DNA of 64,000 nt from Channallabes apus (lineage: Eukaryota > Chordata > Actinopteri > Siluriformes > Clariidae), in assembly GCA_030522415.1 (NCBI GenBank), contig CM060127.1, positions 1,965,114 through 2,029,113 on the forward strand, written 5' to 3'. The position numbers and the translations under genes were made by a program. This document shows positions 10,835-21,090 of this stretch, piece after piece. Below the pieces are notes generated by a model that was not told the origin of the DNA, searched no databases, and was given only the letters and a program-made list of their open reading frames with translations. Each line of letters begins with the position of its first letter. Within the stretch, counting starts at the first letter, position 1.

Positions 10835-12852
10835 TTATAAAAATGCTTGGCTAAATAAATAGGTTTTTAGCCTAGACTTAAACACTGAGACTGTGTCTGA
10901 GTCCCGAACACTATTTGGAAGACTATTCCATAATTTTGGGGCTTTGTAAGAAAAAGCTCTGCCCCCAGCTGTAGTTTTCATAATACGCGGTACTGATAAG
11001 CAGCCTGCATCCTTTGACCGAAGTAGGCGTGGCGGATCGTAAGACACTAGCAGTTCGCTCAGATACTGCGGCGCGAGACCATTTAATGCCTTATATGTCA
11101 AGAGTAGTATTTTAAAATCAATGCGAAATTTCACAGGGAGCCAATGCAGTGAAGATAGGATAGGGGTGATGTGCTCATATCTTCTGGTTCTAGTGAGGAC
11201 TCTTGCTGCTGCATTCTGGACTAGCTGAAGCTTGTTTATGCACCTAACTGAACAACCAGACAGTAAGGCATTACAATAGTCCAACCTAGAAGTGATAAAA
11301 GCATGAACTAGTTTTTCTGCATCGTTTAGCGACAATATATTTCTTATTTTGGCGATATTTCTGAGGTGAAAGAATGCTATCCTGGTGATATTATCTACAT
11401 GAGCTTCAAATGAAATGCTGGAATCTATAATCACGCCGAGGTCTTTTACTGTTGCACTTGACGGAACAGAAAGGCCATCTAAAGTTACGGTGTGATCTAA
11501 GATTTTACTTCTAGCTGTATGCGGTCCTATGACTAGAACTTCTGTCTTATCCGGATTAAGCAGAAGGAAGTTAATTAGCATCCAATTTCTTATGTCCTGC
11601 ACACATTGCTCAACTTTAGTAAGATGGTTTTTCTCATCAGGTTTTGTTGAGACGTATAGCTGTGTGTCGTCAGCATAACAATGAAAACTAATACCATGCT
11701 TACGGATTATGTTGCCCAGTGGAAGCATGTAAAGGGAAAAAAGCAGTGGGCCTAAAACTGAACCCTGCGGAACGCCAAACTCCACTAGAGAACATGCAGA
11801 ATAATCACCATTTAAGTCTACATACTGATAACGATCGGTCAAATACTGTAGGATCTGAGCCAGGAGAGGGCTGTACCCTTAATTCCTACTACATTTTCTA
11901 ATCTGTGAAGAAGAATAGCATGATCAATAGTGTCAAAAGCTGCACTGAGGTCAAGTAATACAAGCATAGTTACACAACCCTGATCAGAGGCCAATAGGAG
12001 GTCATTTACTACTTTAACGAGTGCTGTTTCTGTCCTGTGATGAGGTCTAAATCCTGACTGATACAGTTCATGTATGCCAGTTCTATGTAGATATGAGCAT
12101 AGCTGCTCCGCTACTATCTTTTCCAGAATCTTAGAGATAAAGGGGAGGTTTGATATTGGCCTGTAATTGGACAGCTGACAGGGGTCGAGGTCAGGTTTCT
12201 TAATTATTGGTTTAATAACTGCTACTTTAAAAGATTTTGGAACATAACCAATGCTGAGTGAGGAATTAATTATTCTCAACAGCGGTTCTGTTATTACTGG
12301 TACTATCTGTTTAAGAAAATGTGTCGGTATAGGATCTAATATACAGGTTGATGAATTTGCAGAAGAGATGAGTGAAATTAGTTCATTCTCTTCAAGAGGA
12401 GTAAAGTCTTCTAGGTTTGAATCTGACATGGCTAGGTTAACATCTGTATCAATTACATTGTTTGGTTTCAAAGTCTCAATTTTATGCCTAATATTTACAA
12501 TTTTATTATTAAAAAAGTTCATGAAGTCCTCACTATTGCATGATGTTGTTGTGGAGATTTCTGTAGTGGTCTTATTTCTGGTTAATTTGGCTACGGTGTT
12601 AAATAAAAATCTAGGATTATTTTTATTTTCTTCTATAAGAGTGGAGAGATACGTTGATCTAGCTACACTAAGAGCTTTCCTATAGTTCAGGATGCTCTCT
12701 TTCCATGCTATTTGAAATACCAATAATTTAGTTTGACGCCATTTACGCTCTAATTTCCGAGCAGTCTGTTTTAAAGTGCGCGTGTGATCGTTATACCAGG
12801 GAGCGAGTTTCTTATCTCTAATAATTTTTCTTTTACATTTACATTTAGGCAT
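10835..12852 (-). pseudogene. L2 reverse transcriptase, one frameshift
   Basis: RT of the L2 element, in two overlapping frames (11839-12852 and 10835-11842). Blocks in order: [65 protein letters not shown] and the catalytic [11 protein letters not shown] (about 11,660). The C-terminal part has [20 protein letters not shown] and [16 protein letters not shown] one-base shift near 11850, inside the WLRSY...DRYQYV stretch, separates the halves. The catalytic residues are intact but the shift prevents a full product. Confidence 0.85.
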
Positions 12853-13030
12853 TTGGCAGACGCTCTTATCCAGAGCGACTTACATTTTTATCTAATTACA
12901 CATCTGAGTAGTTGAGGGTTAAGGGCCTTGCTCAAGGGCCCAACAGTGGCAACTTGGTGGTTGTGGGGTTTGAACCTGGGATCTTCCGAACCGTAGTCCA
13001 ATGCCTTAACCACTGAGCTACCCCTGGCCC
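12836..13030 (-). repeat. tRNA-derived SINE with L2-type tail
   Basis: Inserted in the L2 with target duplication CTTTTA (12830-12835 and 13031-13036). On the minus strand it starts with a tRNA-like head (GGTAGCTCAGTGGTTAAGGC; B-box-like GGTTCAAACCC) and ends in TAAGAGCGTCTGCCAAATGC plus ATTTACATT repeats. The same tail ends the L2 element at 21091-23259. Other copies: 32880-33097, and tail only at 45918-45966. Confidence 0.85.
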
Positions 13031-14013
13031 CTTTTAGCTGGAGCTACATTATCTAAGGTACAACGAAGTGTCGACTCTAAATATTCAGTCGCCTGATCAA
13101 GTTCTGTGGGGTCAGACGGTGGCCTAATCGAAGTTGGTAACTCTGGGAGATTACTGATAAAACTCTGTGTGGTAGTTGATGTGAATGTACGTTTAATACG
13201 GTAGCGCGGTGCTGTGGTCACTGTGCGGTCACTGTGACACACTTGAATGGAGACAAGATAGTGATCTGAGATAATTTCAGACAGTGGAATTGTGAATACA
13301 TTTCTTATAATTAATCCGAAGAATATTACTAAATCTAAAGTGTGACCTGCTTTATGAGTGGGTCCTACTACACACTGATTTACGCCTACGGAGTCCAATA
13401 TGGATATAAATGCTGTTCTCAGAGGGTCTTCTGGATTCTCAAAATGAATGTTAAAATCTCCAGCAATTAACACTTTGTCTACAGAAACGACCAGCTCTGA
13501 GATGAAATCCGCAAATTCACTAAGAAATTCCGAATACGGCCCTGGAGGTCTGTAAATTATAATTAGTGGAATCGACTGAGCTGATTTAATATACTTAAAT
13601 AGACTTATGTTACTATAGAGAATTTCAAATGAGTTAAATTTGTGTCCGTGTTTTTGTACGATAGACAGATTATCATTATGAATAACTGCGACGCCTCCTC
13701 CTCTACCAGTTAACCGAGGCTGGTGTATGTAGCTGTATCCAGGAGGACTAGCTTCATTTAGAGCTACATACTCGTCCTGTTTAACCCATGTTTCAGTTAA
13801 ACAGAGTATATCAAACGCCTGATCTGTGATAATTTCATTAACAATAACTGCTTTTGATGCGAGAGATCTAATATTTAACAATCCTATCTTCAGATCAGAG
13901 GTGCCGGCTGCGCATTCAGTATGATCTGAGTTTGTGGTCTTTATGTTAATTAAATTATTGAAACAGACTTTCTGAGTCTTTCTACATTTTTGCTTAGATC
14001 GGGGAACAGACAC
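13018..14013 (-). pseudogene. L2 apurinic-type endonuclease domain
   Basis: N-terminal endonuclease of L2 ORF2, which nicks target DNA to prime reverse transcription. Starts MSVPRSKQKCRKTQ. Motifs of the exonuclease/endonuclease/phosphatase fold are LLNIRSLASKA, LCLTETWV, GRGGGVAVIHND, IIIYRPPG, AGDFNIHF and the terminal SDHYLVSI. The frame is cut from the RT by the SINE at 12836-13030, which adds a premature end. A close copy is at 48455-49474. Confidence 0.85.
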
Positions 14014-14368
14014 AGTCTCAATAAGGTGAACCCTGAGTGACGACTCTATGCAGCTAGCAGACGGTTGGTTTAGCCTGTCTGTCTGCTCCCTGGCCTGGGC
14101 TCTGGATTGTCACCGATTAACTAGACCTCTACTGAGACTATGAGCTATACTACAGGAAATGAGAGCAGCACCTTCCCGAGTGGGATGGACACCGTCCCGC
14201 CCTAACAGGCCAGCTTTGCCCTCAAAGGTCTTCCAATTATCTACAGTATGTAGCCCACATTATTTTTGGAGCACCACCTGGACATCCAGCGGTTCAGCGA
14301 CCATAACCTGCTGTAAGCTATGTCGCCACGTCTCATTGGGATGGGACCAGAGCATATTACTATGACAA

Positions 14369-14610
14369 CCCATGTGAGATGTTTTGGAGATAAAGTCAGA
14401 GAGGCCAGATTGAGGTGGTTTGGACATGTTCAGAGGAGAGATTGTGAATATATTGGTAGAAGGATGCTGAGGTTGGAACTGCCAGGCAGGAGGTCTAGAG
14501 GAAGACCAAAGAGGAGATTTATGGATGCAGTGAGAGAGGACATGAAGTTAGTTGGTGTGAGAGAAGAGGATGCAGAGGATAGGGTTAGATGGAGGCAGAT
14601 GATTCCCTGA
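14369..14610 (+). pseudogene. RTE ORF C-terminal end
   Basis: Last 80 codons of the RTE reverse transcriptase ORF after the L2 insertion, with [31 protein letters not shown] and [13 protein letters not shown]. Followed by the short RTE 3' UTR and (GAA)n tail. Confidence 0.8.
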
Positions 14611-14840
14611 AAGGGAACAGCCGAAAGACAAAGAAGAAGAAGTATCGGAATCGGAACAACCCTATTTATTTCCTATTCATAGTCTTTTATTTTAAGGTCA
14701 GTGAAATGCTTAGCAGTTGTCTAAGCATTTCACTGCATATCGTACTGTGTATGACTGTGTATGTGACAAATAAAATTTTAATTTGAAATGGACGATCCAG
14801 TGTATCCAAGAAAGATCCTCTTCCAAACAGGCAGTAAAGA

Positions 14841-15400
14841 ACTGGATCAGGGTGGATTGGAAGAGAGAAGAAAAGAACACATTAAGATCTTAGATTTAAA
14901 AGAAAAACGTAATCTGAGATTTGCGACAGACGAACGTGGCAGTATTAATAAATGAGCTTTGTTTACAGCAATAACAATAAGAATTAAAATAAGAATAAAA
15001 AATATCTTACCTTGTCTCTTGAGCTTGCAGGTATTTTACATTTCAGAGTCTTCTCCTCTGTCCCTCAGAGACTGCTTTCCTCCTCACCTGTAGCTCAGCA
15101 GCGTGTCTTCATTCCTCTGAATTTACACACACCCGTTTACCGGCTGCTGAGTCACACCACCCCTGCGCGCGCTAAACATTTGAAGGACGCCTGTTTCCCA
15201 TTGGCTGGTTCATATCACGTTACGTCTGTACCTGAGCAATAAGCGTAGGTGTTTTCCGCATCAGGTCCCGCCCTCACTCGCGCGCTTATTTAAATGCGCC
15301 AGTAATGAAGAGGTAATTAGAATATCTCCGCCTCCGGTTGCTGATCAGCCAATCAGAAACAAGATTAGAATGTTCCCGCCTCCAGCTTCTGATTGGCTGT
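14841..15400 (-). promoter_or_regulatory. Promoter-exon cassette of CACTG element, copy 1
   Basis: Minus-strand cassette homologous to 41490-42093. It has CCAAT-type boxes at 15392-15396 (as ATTGG), 15349-15353 and 15200-15204, a TATA-like TTTAAATAAG at 15285-15294, a 5' exon ending at a donor (CAAG|GTAAGA, 15010/15011), an intron with acceptor GATCCAG, and a second exon from 14841 that runs into the LINE insertion. Compared with copy 2 the bases around the putative ATG before the donor are missing. Confidence 0.55.
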
Positions 15401-16174
15401 GGCAGTTAAGCGGAGAGTCAGTGGAGTTTTCTCTAACATTTTTGGTACAAAAATGACACCATAGTTCCCCTAATACAAGCTAAATATCAAAATGTAACTT
15501 AAAGCGCTGCTTTAAAACAGCTACACAGTAAATACATTATCCTTGTGTCAGAATATGCAGGAATGCATTAAGAAAGCTGATGGCTAGATTGCCATGGTGA
15601 TATTTCAGAACAACTGTAATACAAAAATATATTTTTTTTATAAGTATCAGTCTCCTAAATTCTCTTCACATTCTTTGAAGGCATGAAGCAAATACTATAG
15701 CCTACATGTAAGTGATAATGTAAGAATAATCTTTTAAAAAGTTATGAAAAAATGCTAAACTTGCATCTTAGAACTTAAATATCAAAGTATTGTAAAACTA
15801 ATATGATTTACCTCAAAATTACAAAGAAAACAATAATTTTTTTGTATGGACATTAACCTTTATCTAATGAGTTTTGTATTTAATTACAATTTATTATTAT
15901 ATTATATTATTATAATTTTACATAAAGTTACACGTAATTTACAAAAACAGAAAAAACACAGTAAAAATAATATGGTAGTTTTACTGTTAAAAAATGTGAA
16001 AAAAAGTTAATTTTTCAATATTGAAATAATACTTAAAAAAACAGTCGACTTCGTAATTTACAGATAATGTCTGTATTTTACAGAGACTTGTATGTAGTTT
16101 AAAAAAAAAAGCAAAACTACTATAAAATTTGAAAGTTATTTTCCGTAAATTTAGGACTTTTTTTATTTACAGTG

Positions 16175-16406
16175 TACACCACTTTGTATTGGTCTTTCAC
16201 GTGTAAGCCACTTTACATTTCAAGAAGGACAGCAAAGAAATCACTTCCCTCCAGGAAAAACATCAGGGACAAAGTAATAGTCTACAAGAGGTATAGGGTA
16301 TTGGTCTGCTAAGGACTGGGGTTAAGTCATTTTCTCTGATGAATCCCCTTTCCGATTGTTTGGAACGTCCGGAAAAAAGCAGAGAAAAAAGGCGATCGCT
16401 ACCATC
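16175..16406 (+). mobile_element. Tc1 fragments at the right edge of the nest
   Basis: 16175-16204 completes the minus-strand Tc1 of 4682-5194. From about 16205 a second, plus-strand Tc1 begins, with transposase remnant KSLPSRKNIRDKVIVYKRY and the catalytic region around FSDESPFRLFGTS (16330-16370). It is interrupted at 16407 by a hAT and resumes at 17299. Confidence 0.65.
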
Positions 16407-17298
16407 TAGGGTTGGGTCGATAGATGATGCCATCGTCCATCGCCGATGGCCGATAGACATCACAATGCTGAGCCGGCATCGCGATCCTCCGCCCCGCCCC
16501 CGCAGCAACCAGCTCGCGAAAAACACACACTTAATCACACTTTAAAGCCAAATGAAATGCTTGCTTTCAATTTCCGTATCTTTACTTATTTTATTATTAT
16601 TATTATTATGAGAAAATTATAACAAGGAAGTTGTTATCAATTACATTACAAATTACAGTGAACTCCAAACAAAGTACATGAACTAGTTCGTTTACATTAA
16701 TAAATGAGGCATTCAAAAACAGCAGAAAAAATGTTAAATAAATTTTATTAAATTAGATTAAATACACTACATGTTTTTTCCATAATGAACAGAGCTTGGA
16801 ACAAAAAGCAAGTTTAAATATGAAGGTTTCTGGACATGTTCACCTTTTCTGGCTTTAATAAGCTGCGAAGTGGAGTAACATTACCCGCTGTGCTGAACAC
16901 ACGTTCAGACGGAGCACTGGCAAATACGCACAAATATTCCGTGTCATGTAAATTTGTCGTGTGAGCATCTTTTGCGCTGACAACTTTACCGTAAATCCTA
17001 CACACCATTTCAGACGTAACTTGTGGCTGTCCGCTTTCATTCGGTCTAAAGCCAAAGTATTGCAAGTGAATTTGCACCTTTTTTTACCAACCAAATTTGT
17101 CGACGCCATTATAACGACACAGATCACTGTGCCTATTCATGCCAGAATTAATTTATGACAGGAATTAATTAATTAGTTATGAATAAATAATTTAACAACA
17201 CCCCCCCGCGCGCACACTGTCTATGATGCCATCGTCCATCGCAATGTTTCACATTAGACATCGTGCGATGCCGAATTGGTCGACATCGCCCAACCCTA
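16407..17298 (-). mobile_element. Internally deleted hAT element
   Basis: 892-bp hAT with inverted ends TAGGGTTGGGTCGAT (16407) and ATCGCCCAACCCTA (17298). The perfect 8-bp target duplication CTACCATC lies at 16399-16406 and 17299-17306. It sits inside the plus-strand Tc1 transposase remnant. Subterminal CGATGGCCGATAGACATC repeats occur at both ends. It carries a short frame fusing the two ends of a hAT transposase. Confidence 0.88.
16814..17077 (-). CDS. Fused N/C-terminal hAT transposase remnant (BED + dimerization)
   Basis: 87-aa open frame with no internal stop. Residues 1-45 resemble the N-terminal BED-type zinc-binding region of ZBED/hAT transposases (YFGFRPNESGQP, a CRIYGKVVS knuckle, TTNLH). 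From about residue 53 it becomes the C-terminal dimerization motif ASAPSERVFSTAGNVTPLRS followed by LKPEKVNM. The whole catalytic core between them is deleted and the joint is in frame. It cannot transpose; a DNA-binding/dimerizing product might interfere with active transposase, but that is speculation. Expression is not shown by the sequence. Confidence 0.6.
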   Translation of the reverse strand: MQIHLQYFGFRPNESGQPQVTSEMVCRIYGKVVSAKDAHTTNLHDTEYLCVFASAPSERVFSTAGNVTPLRSLLKPEKVNMSRNLHI

Positions 17299-17535
17299 CT
17301 ACCATCAGTATTGTGTTATACTGTACCAACAGTAAAGCATTCCCAGACCATTCATGTGAGGGGAGTGGGGCTGACTCACAATTTTGACTAATAACACAGC
17401 CATGAATAAAGAACGGTACAAAAACATCTTCTGAGATTAACTTCCCCCAACCATCCACAAAGATTTTGATGATGAACAATGTTTTGTTCAGCATGATGGA
17501 GCTCCTCGCCATAAGGCAAAAGTCATAACTAAGTG
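17299..17535 (+). pseudogene. Tc1 transposase remnant, C-terminal catalytic part
   Basis: Plus-strand continuation after the hAT. Recognisable parts are NNTAMNKERYKNIF and FDDEQCFVQHDGAPRHKAKV, the latter containing the second catalytic aspartate. Several stops interrupt it. Confidence 0.6.
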
Positions 17536-18400
17536 CAGTGGCGGTTCTACACTGAATTGCGCCCTGGGCGAGACTCCCTCCCGGCGCCCAAAAAAAAAAA
17601 AAAACAATTAAATAAAAAACTGCACATTTTGTACACACCACACTACTCATTAAACTACTCATAACTTAAATAAATATACTGTGTACAAACAAATATTATA
17701 TAAATATTGAATTAATATAGAACAAATCACACTAAAGAAAAATAACTTATTTACTTCACTGCAGAACAGAAACCACAAACTGAAACTAAAATCTGACTTT
17801 TCTGGTCTTTCTAGATGCAAAGTCATCAATAATGGCATCATATGAGATCTGCTCCCCTATTGCATGATTTATGCTTATGACAGCAAGGCCAGTGAGCCGT
17901 TCCTGAGACATGGTTGACCTCAGGTATGTCTTGATTAACCTGAGTTTGGAAAAAATCCTGAGAGCAGTCCAAAAGTTGGGGTAGATCTCTGATAGATCCT
18001 TATCGTGCATAAAAGTGATAAGCTCAAAGAGGCTCGTGGTTTTTGATGGCAGTCATTAGACACTTTATTAATCTAATATAATATAATCTAAGGGAGGAAC
18101 AATTAGCTCCTTGGTTAATTTACTGCCTCAAATTATATGCTTTGTCACGTAACAGAGTTATAGCAAATGGAAAATGTCTTTTAAACTATCTACACATATG
18201 TAAATTAAACTGGCTATTTACAGTATACTGTAAATATATTGTAAATATATTGGCTATAGCCAACATTAACATAATAAACAATGGAAATAAATAACTGTAC
18301 TTGCAACAGTCTTGCTGCAAAGCATAATTTGGTCGTTACATTTTGTGGTATTTAATAGAAACCATTAGAATTTCTGTGATGGTTTGTAAATTAGGCTTTT

Positions 18401-18466
<66 letters not shown>

Positions 18467-18553
18467 AGCAAGGTAAGCATATCAAGCATCATAAGCAAGA
18501 AGGCTAACAAACCTAATAGTTAACGTTATACCTCTAATTAACATGATGACATG
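17536..18553 (-). mobile_element. hAT remnant (CAGTGGCGG end)
   Basis: Begins CAGTGGCGGTTCTACACTG with the block GGGCGAGACTCCCTCC also found at 27192-27240. Minus-strand transposase C-terminal remnant lies at 17786-18010. A TG microsatellite fills 18391-18462. The far end GTTAACGTTATACC-ATTAACATGATGACATG at 18520-18555 matches 27239-27280, so that site is a shorter relative. Confidence 0.6.
17786..18010 (-). pseudogene. hAT transposase C-terminal dimerization remnant
   Basis: Seventy-four codons with FWTALRIFSKLRLIKTYLRS, MSQERLTGLAVISIN and YDAIIDDFASRKTRKV, typical of the hATC dimerization end of ZMYM-like hAT transposases. The upstream catalytic region is absent. Confidence 0.75.
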
Positions 18554-18559
18554 AGAGCC

Positions 18560-18803
18560 TCTAGAGAGTCCTCACTAGAACCAGAAGATATGAGCACATC
18601 ACCCCTATCCTATCTTCACTACATTGGCTCCCTGTGAAATTTCGCATTGATTTTAAAATACTACTCTTGACATATAAAGCATTAAATGGTCTCGCGCTGC
18701 AGTATCTGAGCGAACTGCTAGTGTCTTACGATCCGCCACGCCTACTTCGGTCAAAGGATGCAGGCTGCTTGTCAGTACCGATTTATGGAATAGTCTTCCA
18801 AAT
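18560..18803 (+). mobile_element. L2 RT C-terminal fragment
   Basis: Plus-strand piece of L2 ORF2 ([37 protein letters not shown]), nearly the same as the sense of 10930-11200. Joined directly to the RTE fragment that follows. Confidence 0.8.
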
Positions 18804-19203
18804 ACACCACTCTAACATACTTCTCTGCCACTCCAGACTTCCTCATACAACACCACAGCTCCTCTCTCTGCACCCTATAGACACATTGCAACTCTTTATT
18901 ACATTCTCTGTACTTTTCCACCAGCATCCTCAAAGCAAATGCTGCATCTGATGTACTCTTTCTAGGCATAAAATCATATTGCTGCTCACAAATGCTCACC
19001 TCTGCCCTTAACCTAGCTTCCACTACTCTTTCCCACAGCTTCATTGTATGGCTCATTAGCTTTATGCCTCTGTAATTGCCACAGCTCTGCACATCTCCCT
19101 TGTTCTTAAAAATCGGCACCAATACACTTCTCCTCCATTCTTCTAGAATCCTTTCACTCTCCAAGACCTTGTTAAACAAACTAGTCAGAAACTCTACTGC
19201 CAC
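18804..19203 (-). pseudogene. RTE reverse transcriptase N-terminal fragment
   Basis: RT beginning: WRRSVLVPIFKNKGDVQSCG, NYRGIKLMSHTMKLWERVVE, YDFMPRKSTSDAAFALRMLV. After ECNKELQCV the block that should read DLEKAYDRVPREE is reduced to YRVQREE, a deletion removing the first catalytic aspartate. It ends at SGVAEKYVRVV. Confidence 0.8.
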
Positions 19204-19306
19204 CTCTCCTAAGCATTTCTACACTTCCACAGGTATGTCATCAGGACCAACAGCCTTTCCACTCTTCATCCTCTTCAACACCCTTCTCACCTCACTTTTA
19301 CTAATA

Positions 19307-20738
19307 CAAACCGGATTCCAAAAAAGTTGGGACACTAAACAAATTGTGAATAAAAACTGAATGCAATGATGTGGAGATGGCAAATGTCAATATTTTATTC
19401 AGAATAGAACATAGATGACAGATCAAAAGTTTAATCCGAGAAAATGTATCATTTTAAAGGAAAAATATGTTGATTCCAAATTTCACGGTGTCAACAAATC
19501 CCAAAAAGTTGGGACAAGTAGCAATAAGAGGCTGTTAAAAGTAAATTTGAGCATAACGAAGAGCTGGAAGACCAATTAACAGTAATTAGGTTAATTGGCA
19601 ACATGACTGGGTATAAAAAGAGCTTCTCAGAGTGGCAGTGTCTCTCAGAAGCCAAGATGGGTAGAGGATCACCAATTCCCACAATGTTGCGCAGAAAGAT
19701 AGTGGAGCAATATCAGAAAGGTGTTACCAAGAGAAAAATTGCAAAGACTTTGCAGTTATCATCATCAACTGTGCATAATATCATCCGAAGATTCAGAGAA
19801 TCTGGAACAATCTCTGTGCGTAAGGGTCAAGGGCGTAAAACCATACTGGATGCCCGTGATCTCCGGGCCCTTAAACGACACTGCACCACAAACAGGAATG
19901 CTACTGTAAAGGAAATCACAGAATGGGCTCAGGAATACTTCCAGAAACCATTGTCAGTGAACACAATCCACCGTGCCATCCGCCGTTGCCAGCTGAAACT
20001 CTACAGTGCAAAGAAGAAGCCATTTCTAAGCAAGATCCACAAGCACAGGCGTTTTCATTGGGCCAGGGATCATTTAAAATGGAGTGTGGCAAAATGGAAG
20101 ACTGTTCTGTGGTCAGACGAGTCACGATTCGAAGTTCTTGTTGGAAATGTGGGACATCATGTCATCCGGACCAAAGAGGACAAGGACAACCCAAGTTGTT
20201 ATCAACGCTCAGTTCAGAAGCCTGCATCCCTGATGGTATGGGGTTGCATGAGTGCGTGTGGCATTCTGCATCAATCACAACATCATGGCTGCGTAGGAGA
20301 AGGATCCGGGTACTGAAGTGGCCAGTCTGCAGTCCAGATCTTTCCCCTATAGAGAACATTTGGCGCATCATGAAGAGGAAGGTGCGACAAAGAAGGCCCA
20401 AGACGACTGAACAGTTGGAGAGAGCATTCCTATTTCTAAACTTGAGAAACTGGTCTCCTTGGTCCCCAGACGTCTGTTGAGTGTTGTAAGAAGAAGGGGA
20501 GATGCCACACAGTGGTGAAAATGGCCTTGTCCCAACTTTTTTGGGATTTGTTGACACCATGACATTTTGATTAACCATATTTTTCCCTTAAAATTATACA
20601 TTTTCTCAGTTTAAACTTTTGTTCCGTGATTTATGTTCTATTCTGAATAAAATATTGACATTTGCCATCTCCACATCATTGCATTCAGTTTTTATTCACA
20701 ATTTGTTTAGTGTCCCAACTTTTTTGGAATCCGGTTTG
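19307..20738 (+). mobile_element. Tc1-like transposon, nearly complete
   Basis: TA target duplications at 19305-19306 and 20739-20740 within the RTE. The ends CAAACCGGATTCCAAAAAAG and the reverse near 20738 are part of long inverted repeats of about 200 bp. Length 1432 bp. The transposase reads on the plus strand with an internal deletion. Confidence 0.9.
19603..20480 (+). pseudogene. Tc1 transposase, frameshifted and internally deleted
   Basis: The frame from 19603 (or from MGRGSPIPTMLRRKIVEQYQ, 19657) encodes the helix-turn-helix (KRKIAKTLQLSSSTVHNIIR), the second DNA-binding helix region, and the first catalytic aspartate in VLWSDESRFEVL. After SLMVWGCMSACGILH it is out of frame; the deletion removes the second catalytic aspartate. 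The C-terminal SPDLSPIENIWRIMKRKVRQ with the final glutamate follows in another frame to 20480. About 280 residues of similarity versus 340 for a normal Tc1 protein; inactive. Confidence 0.85.
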
Positions 20739-21090
20739 TATTTGCTACTTCCTGCTCTACAACAGTCACCTCTTCTACTCTTTGTTCTCTTTCGTTTTCC
20801 TCATTCATCAACTCTTCAAAGTACTCCTTCCATCTTCCCACCACCTCCTGGCATCTGTCAGTACATTTCCATCTCTATCTTTAATCACTCTAACCTGCTG
20901 CACATCCTTTCCATCTCTCTCTGCCTCGCCAACCTGTACAGATCCACCTCACCCTCCTTACTGTCCAGCGTAGCATACAAGTCCTCATATGCTCTTTGTT
21001 TGGCCTTTGCCACCTCTACCTTCACCTTACAATGCATCTCCCTGTACTCCTGTCTACTCTCTTCAGTCCTCTGAGTCCCACTTCTTCTTA

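Larger units (their letters stand above)
9818..14363 (-). mobile_element. L2-clade LINE, nearly full length
   Basis: Minus-strand L2 element inserted in the RTE; GACAA is repeated at 9813-9817 and 14364-14368. The 3' UTR starts with the L2 tail TTTTATTTGTATAGCGCTTT at 9818-9850 and runs to about 10830, with a GA-rich tract at 10456-10535. RT occupies 10835-12852, endonuclease 13018-14013, and the truncated end of the esterase ORF1 about 14100-14363. A SINE interrupts it at 12836-13030. The 5' end is truncated inside ORF1 compared with the copy at 48376-50115. Confidence 0.85.
8054..14640 (+). mobile_element. RTE-clade LINE with nested solo LTR and L2
   Basis: Plus-strand RTE (BovB-related) LINE fragment. 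Its 15-bp target duplication AGTATCGGAATCGGA lies at 8039-8053 and 14641-14655, inside the hAT right end. RTE sequence is 8054-8710, 9589-9817 and 14364-14640. The 3' end reads CTGAAAGGGAACAGCCGAAA plus a (GAA)n tail. The 5' part, including the endonuclease, is missing. Confidence 0.85.
7197..14664. mobile_element. hAT transposon (non-autonomous), with nested RTE LINE
   Basis: Terminal inverted repeats TAGAGATGTTCCGATACC (7197) and the reverse of TAGGGTTGTTCCGATTCC (ending 14664). The 8-bp target duplication TTTATTTC lies at 7189-7196 and 14665-14672, typical of hAT. Subterminal CCGATACC/GGTATCGG repeats are abundant at 7200-7290 and 7980-8053. An AT microsatellite occupies 7331-7391. Without the nested LINE the element would be about 0.87 kb. 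No transposase frame is recognised. Confidence 0.85.
6180..14785 (+). mobile_element. Rex1-like LINE, 5'-truncated, carrying a nested hAT
   Basis: Plus-strand non-LTR element. Left part 6180-7196 holds the C-terminal half of a reverse transcriptase ORF. After the hAT insertion its 3' UTR resumes at 14673 and ends with GTGACAAATAAAATTTTAAT plus a TTTG tail. AAATGG is duplicated at 6174-6179 and 14786-14791, and copy 2 of the host element supplies the empty site near 42077. The 5' end is truncated inside the RT. Confidence 0.8.
5195..16174 (-). mobile_element. CACTG-ended DNA transposon, copy 1 (with nested insertions)
   Basis: Ends are CACTGTAAAAAA (5195) and TTTACAGTG (16174). TA flanks both sides (5193-5194, 16175-16176), and the Tc1 sequence is continuous across the join, so TA is the target duplication. 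Both subterminal regions match copy 2 (38460-43060) in opposite orientation. Own sequence is about 2.4 kb (5195-6179 and 14786-16174); the remaining 8.6 kb is a LINE insertion carrying further insertions. No transposase frame is seen. TA duplication suggests Tc1/mariner, while CAC-type ends with subterminal repeats resemble CACTA-like elements, so the superfamily is left open. Confidence 0.8.

Noticed and set aside
12251..12685. 144-aa plus-strand frame
   Set aside because: Antisense shadow of the L2 reverse transcriptase.
15012..15242. 76-aa frame (same at 41649-41879) as a protein gene
   Set aside because: It is antisense to the promoter-5' exon cassette and its preservation is explained by the two copies being the same transposon. 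No domain.
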